Source: Eubacterium sp. (lineage in GTDB: Bacteria; Bacillota; Clostridia; Oscillospirales; Acutalibacteraceae). From it: a stretch of DNA of 52,053 nucleotides. This document shows, piece by piece, positions 16,700-25,241 of this stretch. The stretch spans positions 1-52,053 of the forward strand of contig JACTVT010000012.1 of NCBI GenBank assembly GCA_014465955.1. The letters run 5' to 3'. Numbering within the stretch: the first letter of the stretch is position 1; each line of letters starts with the position of its first letter. The notes below the pieces were generated by a model, which did no database searches, was not told the origin of the DNA, and was given only the letters and a program-made list of their open reading frames with translations. A program made the position numbers and the translations under genes.

Positions 16700-16801
16700 A
16701 ATTATTTGTCCTTTTTCCGAAAAACTGCTAATATAATATCAAATTTCCTCTTCACATTCAAGCCTTAATAGTGTAAAATATATGTTGATTTTAAACTATT
16801 C

Positions 16802-16829
16802 GTAGGGGAGGGTCTCCGCGCCCTCCCGT
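16802..16829 (+). repeat. 28-nt palindromic element, copy 5
   Basis: GTAG, stem GGGAGGG, loop TCTCCGCG, stem CCCTCCC, then GT. It stands between the divergent manA and ABC-F genes, a few bases upstream of a TATAAT (16836-16841). Confidence 0.8.
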
Positions 16830-16872
16830 AATCGCTATAATATAAACTCATTGAAAGGAAACCGTTTCGATT

Positions 16873-18774
16873 ATGTCAGCAGTATCCATACAAAATTTAA
16901 CATTGTCTTTCGGAGAAAATATGCTTTTTTCCGATGTTTCCTTTGATGTTTTTGAAAAGGACAAGGTCGGTTTTGTCGGTGCAAACGGCGTTGGTAAAAC
17001 TTCTCTTTTTAAAATAATCACCGGTGAATATCAGGCAGACAGCGGCGGTTGCTTTATAGGCAAAAATGTTAAAGTCGGCTATATGGCTCAGCACAGCTGC
17101 TCCGAAAACAGAACAGTGTATAATGAATTGATTTCCGTTTTCAGTGACTTGATTGAAATGGAAAATCAACTTGATTTAATTGCAGATGAACTTACAGTGA
17201 GGCCGACCGATGATTTAATCGCAAAGCAGGATTTACTCACAAATCAGTTTCAGTCTATGGGCGGTCTGACTTATAAAAGCCTTACACGTTCAAGCCTTAT
17301 CGGTCTCGGTTTTACCGAGTCTGAATTTGATATGAGCACTTCAAAACTTTCAGGCGGTCAGAAATCAAAATTAATTCTTGCAAAACTGCTCCTTTCAAAA
17401 GCTGATTTGCTTCTTCTTGATGAGCCTACAAACCATCTTGACATTTCCGCAGTAGAGTGGCTTGAAGATTTCCTTGCATCGTTTTCAGGTGCATTTATAG
17501 TTATTTCGCACGACAGATATTTTCTTGATAAAATTACAAATAAAACGATTGAACTTGAAAATAAAAAACTTCGTTTCTATAAGGGTAATTACTCTGAATT
17601 TCTTGTTAAAAAAGAGGCAGAGCAGAAAGCAATTACCGAAAAATATGAAAACGATTTAAAAGAAATTGAACGCCTTGAGGGTATAATTGCCCAGCAGCGT
17701 CAGTGGAACAGAGAAAAGAATATCAAAACCGCCGAAAGCAAAGAGAAAGTTATTGAGCGTATTAAAGCACAGATGGTTGTGCCGGATGCTAAAGTCAAAA
17801 GAATCCGATTTGATTTTACACCGAAATGCGTGTCGGGCGAAGATGTGCTTGAAGTGAAAGACCTTTCAAAATCCTTTGACGGCAAAGTGATTTTTGAAAA
17901 TGCCGCTTTTAATGTTAAAAAAGGCGAAAGGCTTTTTCTGCTCGGTGATAACGGCTGCGGCAAAACAACACTTTTAAAAATTCTTATGAAGGATTACCGC
18001 CCCGACAGCGGTTATTTCAAGTTCGGCGCAAATCTTTTTACAGGTTATTTTGATCAGGTACAGGCAAAACTTGATCTTAATAAAACGGCTATTGACGAAG
18101 TGTGGTCTGCTTTTCCTGCAATGACCGAAACAATGATAAGAAATGCGCTTGCAGCATTTCTTTTTAAGGGTGACGATGTTTACAAAGTGCTCAGCAACTG
18201 TTCAGGCGGCGAAAGGGCAAGAATTGCACTTTTGAAACTGATGCTCGGCAGATTTAATTTTCTTCTTCTTGACGAGCCTACAAATCACCTTGATGCTTTT
18301 TCAAGAGAAGAACTTGAAAATACACTTCTGAATTACAGCGGTACAATGCTGATTGTTTCGCATGACAGATATTTTATCAATAAACTTGCAACGTCAGTGC
18401 TTGAACTGAAAAAAGACGGCATCGTGCGCTATGACGGCGATTATAATTATTATCTTGAAAAGCGCAAAGCAGAAACCGTGCAGGAGGTTCAGAAAAAGCC
18501 TGCCAAGGTTAATGATTATAAACTGAAAAAAGAGCGTGCAAGCAATCTCAGAAAACTGAAAACCAAGGTGTCACGCCTTGAGAGCGAAATCGAGGATATG
18601 GAGGAAAAAGCGGCGCTTCTTGAAGAAGAAATTGCCTCAAATCCGCCTTATGAAAAATTAATGGAAATTACGCAGAAACTGCACGATGTCAATACTGAAA
18701 AAGACAGGCTGTACGCTGAATGGGATCAGGCATCGCTTGAACTGTCCGAACTTGAATTACAGGTAGAAGAATAA
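16873..18774 (+). CDS. ABC-F family ATPase (ribosome-associated)
   Basis: The 633-residue protein has two ATP-binding cassettes and no membrane helices. The first has GANGVGKTS near residue 37, LSGGQKSKL and LLLLDEPTNHLD. The second has GDNGCGKTT near residue 357, CSGGERARI and LLLDEPTNHLD. A linker joins them, and a charged coiled coil occupies about residues 535-633. This is the YdiF/Uup-like layout of translation factors that act at the ribosomal E site. Some ABC-F proteins confer antibiotic resistance, but this one with a C-terminal coiled coil looks like a housekeeping member. The next gene starts within its stop codon (TAATGA). Confidence 0.92.
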   Translation: MSAVSIQNLTLSFGENMLFSDVSFDVFEKDKVGFVGANGVGKTSLFKIITGEYQADSGGCFIGKNVKVGYMAQHSCSENRTVYNELISVFSDLIEMENQLDLIADELTVRPTDDLIAKQDLLTNQFQSMGGLTYKSLTRSSLIGLGFTESEFDMSTSKLSGGQKSKLILAKLLLSKADLLLLDEPTNHLDISAVEWLEDFLASFSGAFIVISHDRYFLDKITNKTIELENKKLRFYKGNYSEFLVKKEAEQKAITEKYENDLKEIERLEGIIAQQRQWNREKNIKTAESKEKVIERIKAQMVVPDAKVKRIRFDFTPKCVSGEDVLEVKDLSKSFDGKVIFENAAFNVKKGERLFLLGDNGCGKTTLLKILMKDYRPDSGYFKFGANLFTGYFDQVQAKLDLNKTAIDEVWSAFPAMTETMIRNALAAFLFKGDDVYKVLSNCSGGERARIALLKLMLGRFNFLLLDEPTNHLDAFSREELENTLLNYSGTMLIVSHDRYFINKLATSVLELKKDGIVRYDGDYNYYLEKRKAETVQEVQKKPAKVNDYKLKKERASNLRKLKTKVSRLESEIEDMEEKAALLEEEIASNPPYEKLMEITQKLHDVNTEKDRLYAEWDQASLELSELELQVEE

Positions 18775-19997
18775 TGAAAAAAATTATAGTTATAGGTGCA
18801 GGTGCATCGGGTTTGATGGCAGGTGCAGAAAGCGCTAAACTCGGCAATGATGTAACGATTATAGAAAAAATGCCGCGCCCTGCAAGAAAAGTTATGATTT
18901 CGGGCAAGGGCAGATGCAATGTTACAAACGCCTGCTTTGAAATCAATGATTTAATACAGAATATTCCGAGAAATCCACGCTTTTTATACTCGGCTTTTTC
19001 AAATTTTATGCCGTATGATTCGATTGCTTTTTTTGAAGATTTGGGTGTAAAAACTAAAATCGAAAGGGGAAACAGAGTCTTTCCCGAAAGTGATAAATCA
19101 TCTGATATCGTTGATGCGCTTGTGAAAAATGCAAAACAGTGCGGTGTGAAATTCCTGAATGGTGAAGCAGAAGCGTTTGATTTTGACGGTGAAAGAATAA
19201 ATGCTGTTGCTTTAACTGACGGACGTAAAATTCCATGTGATGCAGTTGCTGTTTGTACAGGCGGTTTAAGTTATTCGTCTACAGGTTCAACGGGTGACGG
19301 TTACCGTCTTGCAAAATCAGTCGGTCACACCATATCAAGAATAAAACCGTCACTCGTGCCCCTTGTGGCGAGCAATAATTTTATTTCCGATTTGCAGGGG
19401 CTGAGCCTTAAAAATATTTCGGTTAAACTTTGCAGAAATGATAAGACAATTTATACGGATTTCGGCGAAATGCTTTTTACACATTTCGGTGTCAGCGGTC
19501 CGGTGATTCTTTCCTCATCAAGCCATATTGAAACTTTTGATGACGGAAGTTACTCGCTTTATATTGATTTAAAGCCCGCACTTGACGAAAAAGCACTTGA
19601 TAAGCGTATTTTGCGTGACTTTGAGCAGAATATTAATAAAGATTTTATCAATTCTTTAAACGGATTGTTGCCTAAGAAACTGATTCCTGTTTTAGTTAGG
19701 TTAAGCGGAATTCAGCCGTCGTCAAAGGTTAATGAAATTACGAAGGAGCAGAGACACACACTTGTTCATCTTTTGAAAAATTTTAAAATTAATCTGACAT
19801 CGTTTTATGATATTGAAACGGCAATTGTCACAAGCGGCGGAGTTAATGTGCGTGAAATCGACCCTAAAACGATGAAATCCAAAATAGTTGATAATCTTTA
19901 TTTTGCAGGCGAAGTGATTGATGTTGATGCATATACGGGCGGTTTTAATCTGCAGATTGCATTTTCAACAGGCTATACCTGCGGACGGAATATGTGA
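18774..19997 (+). CDS. BaiN/HI0933-type flavoprotein
   Basis: The 407-residue FAD-dependent oxidoreductase begins with the Rossmann motif IGAGASGLMAGAESAKLG. It includes MISGKGRCNVTN, characteristic of the HI0933/YhiN/BaiN family. Near the C terminus LYFAGEVIDVDAYTGGFNLQ closes the FAD site. Family members include the bile-acid 7-dehydroxylation flavoprotein BaiN, but most have no assigned substrate, and a bile-acid role should not be assumed. Its ATG overlaps the stop of the ABC-F gene. cmk follows 13 nt after. The order flavoprotein-cmk-plsC-ispH/rpsA is, to my knowledge, a recurring clostridial arrangement. Confidence 0.9.
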   Translation: MKKIIVIGAGASGLMAGAESAKLGNDVTIIEKMPRPARKVMISGKGRCNVTNACFEINDLIQNIPRNPRFLYSAFSNFMPYDSIAFFEDLGVKTKIERGNRVFPESDKSSDIVDALVKNAKQCGVKFLNGEAEAFDFDGERINAVALTDGRKIPCDAVAVCTGGLSYSSTGSTGDGYRLAKSVGHTISRIKPSLVPLVASNNFISDLQGLSLKNISVKLCRNDKTIYTDFGEMLFTHFGVSGPVILSSSSHIETFDDGSYSLYIDLKPALDEKALDKRILRDFEQNINKDFINSLNGLLPKKLIPVLVRLSGIQPSSKVNEITKEQRHTLVHLLKNFKINLTSFYDIETAIVTSGGVNVREIDPKTMKSKIVDNLYFAGEVIDVDAYTGGFNLQIAFSTGYTCGRNM

Positions 19998-20010
19998 AAG
20001 GAATAAAAAT

Positions 20011-20667
20011 ATGATTAATGTTGCAATAGACGGTCCTGCAGGTGCAGGCAAAAGTACGGTTGCAAAAGCGGCTGCAAAAAAACTCGGTTTTATCTATGTT
20101 GATACCGGTGCACTTTACAGAGCAATCGCCCTGAATGCCGTAAAAAACGGCGTGATTGATGATAACGATAAAATAGTCAAAATGCTTGAAAATACCGACA
20201 TTAAACTTTCTTTTGACGAAAACGGTACGCAATGCGTTATTCTTAACGGTGAAGATGTGTCATCACTTATCAGAACGCCCGAAATTTCAATGGGTGCATC
20301 AAATGTTTCAAAAATTCCCGAGGTCCGCGCATTTTTGCTTGAACTTCAGCGCGATATAGCGAGAAATAATAACGTAATTATGGATGGCAGGGATATAGGC
20401 TCTGTTGTTTTGCCGAATGCCGATAAAAAGATTTTTCTTACCGCATCTGCCGAGTGCCGTGCAAAAAGACGTTATGACGAACTTGTGCTGAAAGGCGAAA
20501 ATGTAACTTATGAGGAAGTTCTTGATGATGTGAATAAACGTGATTATCAGGACAGCCACAGGGAAATTGCTCCGATGAAACCGACCGATGATGCAGTTAT
20601 TGCCGATAATACGGGAATGACTGTTGAGGAAGGCACAGAACTTATTATAAATATCATTAATTCTTAA
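20011..20667 (+). CDS. cmk: Cytidylate kinase
   Basis: This 218-residue NMP kinase phosphorylates CMP and dCMP. The P-loop is GPAGAGKSTVAKAAA near residue 8. DTGALYRAIAL and MDGRDIGSVVLPNADKKIFL form the nucleotide site, and the lid contains KRRYDELVLKG. The start is ATG 20011, behind GAAAGGAATAAAAAT. An open frame reaching back to 19918 only overlaps the end of the flavoprotein gene. Downstream, three palindromic elements separate it from the acyltransferase gene. Confidence 0.95.
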   Translation: MINVAIDGPAGAGKSTVAKAAAKKLGFIYVDTGALYRAIALNAVKNGVIDDNDKIVKMLENTDIKLSFDENGTQCVILNGEDVSSLIRTPEISMGASNVSKIPEVRAFLLELQRDIARNNNVIMDGRDIGSVVLPNADKKIFLTASAECRAKRRYDELVLKGENVTYEEVLDDVNKRDYQDSHREIAPMKPTDDAVIADNTGMTVEEGTELIINIINS

Positions 20668-20676
20668 AATATTTTT

Positions 20677-20704
20677 GTAGGGGAGGGTCTCCGTGCCCTC
20701 CCGT
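20677..20704 (+). repeat. 28-nt palindromic element, copy 6
   Basis: GTAG, stem GGGAGGG, loop TCTCCGTG, stem CCCTCCC, GT. First of three copies in 113 nt between cmk and the acyltransferase gene. Confidence 0.85.
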
Positions 20705-20716
20705 ATCAACTAAATT

Positions 20717-20744
20717 GTAGGGTGCGGCGTCCTCGACGCACCGT
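20717..20744 (+). repeat. 28-nt palindromic element, copy 7
   Basis: GTAG, stem GGTGCG, middle GCGTCCTCGA, stem CGCACC, GT. The stem sequence differs from the previous copy while pairing and total length are kept. Confidence 0.85.
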
Positions 20745-20761
20745 AAATTATCAACCGCACA

Positions 20762-20789
20762 GTAGGGTGCGATGCCCTCATCGCACCGT
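20762..20789 (+). repeat. 28-nt palindromic element, copy 8
   Basis: GTAG, stem GGTGCGATG, loop CCCT, stem CATCGCACC, GT. Perfect 9-bp stem. Confidence 0.85.
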
Positions 20790-20810
20790 TGAATAAAAGG
20801 AGAATATACT

Positions 20811-21470
20811 ATGAATTTCGATTACACTCAGGTTAAACACTATAAATTTTACGGCTTTGTAAAAAAGGTTTTCGGTCCTGTTTTCAAGGCAGTTTACAAA
20901 CTTGAATTCAAAGGGCTTGAAAATGTGCCGGCAGATAAAAATCTGCGTTACATAGTTGCAATCAATCACACCTGCGCTTTTGACCCCGTTTTTGTTTCTA
21001 TTCCTAAAAATGTTCCGCCGCTTCACTTTATGGCAAAGGTAGAACTTTTTAAAAATCCGATTGTAGGCTGGGTTATAAAGCATCTTTACGGCTTTCCTGT
21101 CAGACGCGGAAAAGGCGATAATTCAGCAATCGAGTACGGCGAAAAGATTATTGAAGAGGGTCACGTAATGGCAATCTGCCCCGAGGGTAAACGTGTTAAA
21201 GACAAAAACGGCGTTCCTCAAAAAGCAAAAGCCGGCGTTGCAGTTATTGCAAAGGCTACAAATGCCGCCGTTCTTCCTGCCGCCATTTATTGCGACGGTC
21301 CTATTAAATTCGGTAAAAAGGTAACTATCAGATACGGCAAATTGATTACAGTTGAGGAACTCGGACTTAATAAGGAAGAAACTGCACCGAGCGATATAAA
21401 AAATGCCGCTAATCTTGTAATGGATAATATACTTTCCCTCTGGGAGGCAGAGAAGAATGAAAGAAATTAA
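20811..21470 (+). CDS. plsC: 1-acyl-glycerol-3-phosphate acyltransferase (PlsC family)
   Basis: The 219-residue acyltransferase carries the family motifs in order: NHTCAFDP (HX4D) near residue 52, FPVRRGKGD, ICPEGKRVKD and VLPAAIYCDGP. It transfers an acyl chain to lysophosphatidate in phospholipid synthesis and should sit at the inner membrane face. The ATG at 20811 follows AAAAGGAGAATATACT. Its 3' end overlaps the ispH-rpsA start by 14 nt, so these two genes are translationally coupled. The unusual feature is the three hairpin elements just upstream, which place the ribosome site about 10 nt after the last hairpin. Confidence 0.92.
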   Translation: MNFDYTQVKHYKFYGFVKKVFGPVFKAVYKLEFKGLENVPADKNLRYIVAINHTCAFDPVFVSIPKNVPPLHFMAKVELFKNPIVGWVIKHLYGFPVRRGKGDNSAIEYGEKIIEEGHVMAICPEGKRVKDKNGVPQKAKAGVAVIAKATNAAVLPAAIYCDGPIKFGKKVTIRYGKLITVEELGLNKEETAPSDIKNAANLVMDNILSLWEAEKNERN

Positions 21471-23520
21471 ACTTGCCAAAACCGCAGGCTTCTGCTTCGG
21501 CGTTGACAGGGCGGTAAATCTTGTTTACAGTCTTGTTGAGAAAAATGAAAAATGCTGCACGCTCGGACCTATCATTCATAATCAGCAACTTGTTGATGAT
21601 TTGAATTCCAAGGGTGTTTTAACGATTGATAACCCGTCAGAATGCCCGAGAGATTATAAAATTGTTGTAAGAACCCACGGTGTTGAAAAAAATGTTATTG
21701 ATGAAATTGAAAATGCAGGTATTGAGTATATAAACGCTACCTGCCCGTTCGTTCTTAAAATTCATAATATTGTAAAAGCAGAGCAAAAAGGCACTGTTAC
21801 GCTGATTGCAGGCGATGAAAATCACCCGGAAGTTATGGGTATACGTTCGTTTTGTGTTGGTGATACATATGTGTTTAAAAATGAAGAAGAACTCGAAAAT
21901 CTTGTCAAAATCCACGATTTGTCAAAAAAAGAAAATTTGATTTGTGTTTCTCAGACCACATTCAGTGTCGAAGAGTGGAAAAAATGCAATAAAATTCTAA
22001 AAAAGGTATGTACAAATTGTAAAATATTTGATACAATATGCAATGCGACATCTGACAGACAGGCAGAGGCGTACTCTTTGTCCCTTGAGTGCGACGCAAT
22101 GGTTGTTGTCGGAGGCCGTCATTCATCCAATACATCTAAACTTAAAAATGTGTGCAGTGAAAACTGCCCTGCGTTTCTTATTGAAACGGCAGACGAACTT
22201 TCGTCAATAGATTTTTCGGTTTACGATAAAGTTGGAGTAACTGCGGGTGCATCAACACCGGCAGTAATTATCAAGGAGGTACTCAAATCCATGTCCGAAG
22301 AAATTAAAGAAAAGGAAGTTGAAGCAACTGCTGAAGAAGTTGCGGAGACAGCAGAAACCGCTGATAAAGCCGCTACGGCTGCTGTCGAAGCATCTGCTGA
22401 TGGAGAGGCATCCTTCGCAGAATTGCTCGAACAATCATTCCAGAATGAAGACACAGGTAAAGTTGTAAAAGGAGTTGTTGTCAACATTACACCTACAGAG
22501 GTTTTTGTTGACGTTCCGGGAAGAAAGCAGACCGGTGTAATTGATGCTGACGATCTTTCATCCGAGCCGTTTGATAAGTGCGAAGATGTAGTATCTATCG
22601 GCGACGAACTTAACCTTGTAATTCTTAAAACAGATGATGCAAGCGGTGTGCTTAAACTTTCAAAGAAATTAACAGACGCTTACAAAGGTTGGGAAAACAT
22701 TGTTAAAGCGCAGGAAGAAAAAGAAATCGTTGAAGGCGTTGTTGCTGCAATTGTCAGAGGCGGTATTCTTGTTTCCGCAATGGGCTCACGTGTATTCATT
22801 CCGGGCTCACTTACAGGTCTTGCTAAGGAAGAAGACCTTAATTTACTTAAAGGAACCACAGTTCGTTTCAAAATTATTGATGTAGATAAGTTAAGAAGAA
22901 GAGCAGTCGGTTCAATAAAGGCTGTTATCAACGCAGAAAGAAAAGCAGCAAGGGACGCTTTCTGGGCAGAAGTTGAAGAAGGTCAGAAATTTACAGGCAC
23001 AGTTAAGTCACTTACAAGTTACGGCGCATTTGTTGATCTTGGCGGCGTTGACGGTATGATTCATATAAGCGAACTTTCATGGACAAGAATCAAACACCCG
23101 TCAGAGGTTGTTAAAGTCGGTGATGTTGTAGAAGTAACAATTAAAAAACTCAATACTGAAACTAAAAAGATTTCTCTCGGCTTCAAAAAAGTTGAGGATA
23201 ATCCGTGGGCAATTCTTGAAAGAGATTACCCTGTAGGTACAGATGTTGAAGTTAAGGTTGTCGGTCTTGCTTCATTCGGAGCATTTGCAAACATACTTCC
23301 CGGTCTTGACGGTCTTATCCATATCAGCCAGATTAGTAAAGACAGAATTAAAACTCCTGCTGACGGCTGTAAAGTCGGCGATGTTCTTAAAGCAAGAATT
23401 ATTGATATTGATTTTGATAAGAAACGTGTCAGCCTTTCAGTAAAGGCTTGCCTTGAGGATGCAGAAGAAACTGCAGACGAAGCAGAAATTGCTGATGAAC
23501 CTGCAGAAGACGCTGAATAA
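21457..23520 (+). CDS. ispH-rpsA: IspH fused to ribosomal protein S1
   Basis: The 687-residue product joins two proteins. Residues 1-280 are 4-hydroxy-3-methylbut-2-enyl diphosphate reductase (LytB/IspH), the last step of the non-mevalonate isoprenoid pathway. Its iron-sulfur cysteines lie in GFCFGVDRAV, NATCPFV and DTICNATSDRQ. An acidic linker of about 45 residues follows. From about residue 328 on there are four S1 RNA-binding repeats (VVKGVVVNITPTEVFVDVPG, VEGVVAAIVRGGILVSA, FTGTVKSLTSYGAFVDLGG, VEVKVVGLASFGAFANILPG). A very acidic tail ends the protein. Fusions of this kind are known in Clostridia. The ATG overlaps the plsC end, and a clear terminator follows. Confidence 0.95.
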   Translation: MKEIKLAKTAGFCFGVDRAVNLVYSLVEKNEKCCTLGPIIHNQQLVDDLNSKGVLTIDNPSECPRDYKIVVRTHGVEKNVIDEIENAGIEYINATCPFVLKIHNIVKAEQKGTVTLIAGDENHPEVMGIRSFCVGDTYVFKNEEELENLVKIHDLSKKENLICVSQTTFSVEEWKKCNKILKKVCTNCKIFDTICNATSDRQAEAYSLSLECDAMVVVGGRHSSNTSKLKNVCSENCPAFLIETADELSSIDFSVYDKVGVTAGASTPAVIIKEVLKSMSEEIKEKEVEATAEEVAETAETADKAATAAVEASADGEASFAELLEQSFQNEDTGKVVKGVVVNITPTEVFVDVPGRKQTGVIDADDLSSEPFDKCEDVVSIGDELNLVILKTDDASGVLKLSKKLTDAYKGWENIVKAQEEKEIVEGVVAAIVRGGILVSAMGSRVFIPGSLTGLAKEEDLNLLKGTTVRFKIIDVDKLRRRAVGSIKAVINAERKAARDAFWAEVEEGQKFTGTVKSLTSYGAFVDLGGVDGMIHISELSWTRIKHPSEVVKVGDVVEVTIKKLNTETKKISLGFKKVEDNPWAILERDYPVGTDVEVKVVGLASFGAFANILPGLDGLIHISQISKDRIKTPADGCKVGDVLKARIIDIDFDKKRVSLSVKACLEDAEETADEAEIADEPAEDAE

Positions 23521-23528
23521 TATAATAA

Positions 23529-23556
23529 TAAAAAGCACTCCTCGGAGTGCTTTTTA
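23529..23556 (+). terminator. Terminator of the ispH-rpsA operon
   Basis: The stem AAAGCACTCC/GGAGTGCTTT with a 2-nt loop is followed by T residues, 10 nt after the stop codon. Confidence 0.88.
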
Positions 23557-23614
23557 TATTGTCAATAAAGTGGTCAGAACTACGTTGAATTTATAATATT
23601 TACTTTACTAAAAA

Positions 23615-24223
23615 TCAATTCTCATCAAACAATGTATTCATTAAATTGTCATACACTTTAACAGGGTCGTTTAAAAACTTCTCTCTTATTACCTCAGCCT
23701 CGGCAATTGAGGGAACATTAAGCGTCAGCACTAAAAAGTCAATATCCTTGTCTGTAATGTGCATTGTTATGTTATAACTGCCGCTTTCCGTTTTCTCAAT
23801 ATCAACTCTGTTTTCTTTCGTAAATCTGTCTACCGATGCAATTTTCAGTGTAAGTTCAATACTTTTCACTCTTATGGTATAAGGTAAATCGTTTTCAACA
23901 AGTTCGGTTAATCGCTTGCATTCCTTTGTTGCAGTTAAAAATCCGTCTTCATCTTCAATTACAAGTCCGCGTTTGATTGCTCCTGCAACAGCCTCGCTTA
24001 CTTCAAAATAGTTAGCAATACTGCCCGTTACCATTGCATCAACAATGTTTTTTGCCGTAATTCTTGCGTTAACATTTGCAACAATATAGCAAACCATAAT
24101 ATTAATCTGAGCCTTGCTTCTCAGTCCGCCTTTTTCAATGCCGTATGTGAAGGCGTCAAATTTTATAAAACTTTCATTTTCGTCATCTTTTATATTTTCA
24201 TTTTTATTAAACTTCTCGTTCAT
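23615..24223 (-). CDS. DUF4364-like protein
   Basis: The 202-residue soluble protein has an N-terminal half that reads as a winged-helix-like segment (GLRSKAQINIMVCYIVANVN, then ITAKNIVDAMV and IKRGLVIEDEDGFLTATKE). A second alpha/beta half contains SGSYNITMHITDKDIDFLVL. The layout resembles the DUF4364 family of clostridial proteins, whose function is unknown, and the match is tentative. Translation starts at the ATG at 24223 behind GGAGG on the minus strand. The longer frame to 24277 has no ribosome site. It is transcribed divergently from the DUF1858-trmK unit, from facing promoters. A regulatory role would fit the fold but is inference. Confidence 0.65.
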   Translation of the reverse strand: MNEKFNKNENIKDDENESFIKFDAFTYGIEKGGLRSKAQINIMVCYIVANVNARITAKNIVDAMVTGSIANYFEVSEAVAGAIKRGLVIEDEDGFLTATKECKRLTELVENDLPYTIRVKSIELTLKIASVDRFTKENRVDIEKTESGSYNITMHITDKDIDFLVLTLNVPSIAEAEVIREKFLNDPVKVYDNLMNTLFDEN

Positions 24224-24271
24224 AATATCGACCTCCGATGTAAAAACTATATTAACATAAAAAATACTATC

Positions 24272-24300
24272 TTGCAAAGGTTTTTGTAATATATTATAAT
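24272..24300 (+). promoter_or_regulatory. Promoter of the DUF1858-trmK unit
   Basis: TTGCAA (24272-24277) and TATAAT (24295-24300) with 17-nt spacing. Its -10 box overlaps that of the opposing promoter at 24293-24320. Confidence 0.65.
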
Positions 24301-24320
24301 GTATTCGTAATTATTTGCAA
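24293..24320 (-). promoter_or_regulatory. Promoter of the DUF4364-like gene
   Basis: On the minus strand TTGCAA (24315-24320) and TATAAT (24293-24298) are spaced by 16 nt. The -10 hexamer shares four bases with that of the plus-strand promoter, so the two polymerases would compete. Confidence 0.6.
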
Positions 24321-24352
24321 TCCATTGGTATAAAAAGCCGATGGCATCAATC

Positions 24353-24380
24353 GTAGGGTGCGGCGTCCCCGACGCACCGA
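24353..24380 (+). repeat. 28-nt palindromic element, copy 9
   Basis: GTAG, stem GGTGCG, middle GCGTCCCCGA, stem CGCACC, GA. It lies in the 5' untranslated region of the DUF1858 gene, 7 nt before its ribosome site. Confidence 0.8.
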
Positions 24381-24399
24381 AAATAAAGGAGTTTTTAAA

Positions 24400-24603
24400 A
24401 TGACAGAAATTACGAAAGAAACAATTATCGGCGATATTCTTGATGCCTGCCCTGACACAGCACCGTTTTTCCTTGAAATGGGTATGCACTGCCTCGGTTG
24501 TCCTGCATCACGCGGCGAGTCTGTTGAGGCTGCCTGTATGGTTCACGGCACAGATGCCGATGAACTTGTTTCGAAAATCAATGCGTTTCTCGCACAGAAA
24601 TAA
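24400..24603 (+). CDS. DUF1858 redox-disulfide protein
   Basis: This 67-residue protein matches the DUF1858 (hybrid-cluster-protein-associated disulfide) family. The key segment is FFLEMGMHCLGCPASRGESVEAACMVHG, which holds the CxxC pair near residues 30-33 and a third cysteine at about residue 45. Members are small stand-alone proteins or domains thought to take part in redox or sulfur chemistry. No hybrid cluster protein gene is present here. The ATG at 24400 follows AAAGGAG. Its stop overlaps the trmK start (TAATG), so both are translated together. Confidence 0.88.
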   Translation: MTEITKETIIGDILDACPDTAPFFLEMGMHCLGCPASRGESVEAACMVHGTDADELVSKINAFLAQK

Positions 24604-25241
24604 TGGTTAGTTTATCACCAAGGCTTTCTGCCGTGGCAAAACTTGTAAGGCGTGGGTCAGTCCTTGCCGATGTAGGGTGCGACCACGGCTTTTTGCCTGT
24701 ATATCTTCTTCAGAACGGTATAATAGACTCAGCCGTGGCAAGCGATATTAATCAAGGTCCGCTTTCTTCTTGTGAGCAGCTTGTAATAAAAGAGAGTCTG
24801 CAGAACAAGGTAAAACTTGTTCTTTCAGACGGTCTTCGCAGTATTGACTGCAATTCCTATACCGATATCACATTCTGCGGAATGGGCGGCGAGTTGATTT
24901 CAAGTATTCTGAATGTTTCAAAAGAGCATTTTTCACCCGATAAACATTACATATTCAACCCGATGACTCACCCTGAAATTCTGCGTAAATATCTTTGTGA
25001 CAACGGCTTTGAAATTGATAATGATTTTATTGTCCGTGAGCAGAATCACTATTATAATGTTTTTGACGCCTATTATACAGGCAAAATCAAAAAATATGAT
25101 GAGTCATATTATTTTCTCGGTAATATCACTGATTTTACCTATAAAGAATACTTTGCTCATCTTTTAAATCATCTTGAAAATAAAATGAAAGGCGGTGCCG
25201 ATTATTCGTCGCTTATCACCGCTATTAAAGAAAAATTATGA
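24603..25241 (+). CDS. trmK: tRNA (adenine-22-N1)-methyltransferase TrmK
   Basis: The 212-residue class I methyltransferase contains the SAM-binding motif LADVGCDHGFLPVYLLQNG near residue 21. GMGGELIS is near residue 94, and NPMTHPEILRKYL follows, as in TrmK (YqfN). The enzyme methylates A22 in bacterial tRNAs. The C-terminal part (about 155-212) is helical. It starts within the stop codon of the DUF1858 gene, and the NIF3-like gene starts 4 nt before its end. trmK-NIF3 pairing is common in Firmicutes and supports both calls. Confidence 0.92.
   Translation: MVSLSPRLSAVAKLVRRGSVLADVGCDHGFLPVYLLQNGIIDSAVASDINQGPLSSCEQLVIKESLQNKVKLVLSDGLRSIDCNSYTDITFCGMGGELISSILNVSKEHFSPDKHYIFNPMTHPEILRKYLCDNGFEIDNDFIVREQNHYYNVFDAYYTGKIKKYDESYYFLGNITDFTYKEYFAHLLNHLENKMKGGADYSSLITAIKEKL

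Noticed and set aside
18774..19997. Bile-acid dehydroxylation role for the BaiN-like flavoprotein
   Set aside because: No other bai gene is present, and the family is broad. The neighbours are housekeeping genes.
20677..20789. Three 28-nt repeats with short spacers, resembling a small CRISPR array
   Set aside because: The repeats differ from each other in their stems, spacers are only 12 and 17 nt, and no cas genes are near. Copies are scattered through the window.
22221..22487. Minus-strand Ser/Ala-rich frame opposite the IspH-S1 linker
   Set aside because: It is the shadow of the acidic linker of the fusion protein. No ribosome site or family is visible.
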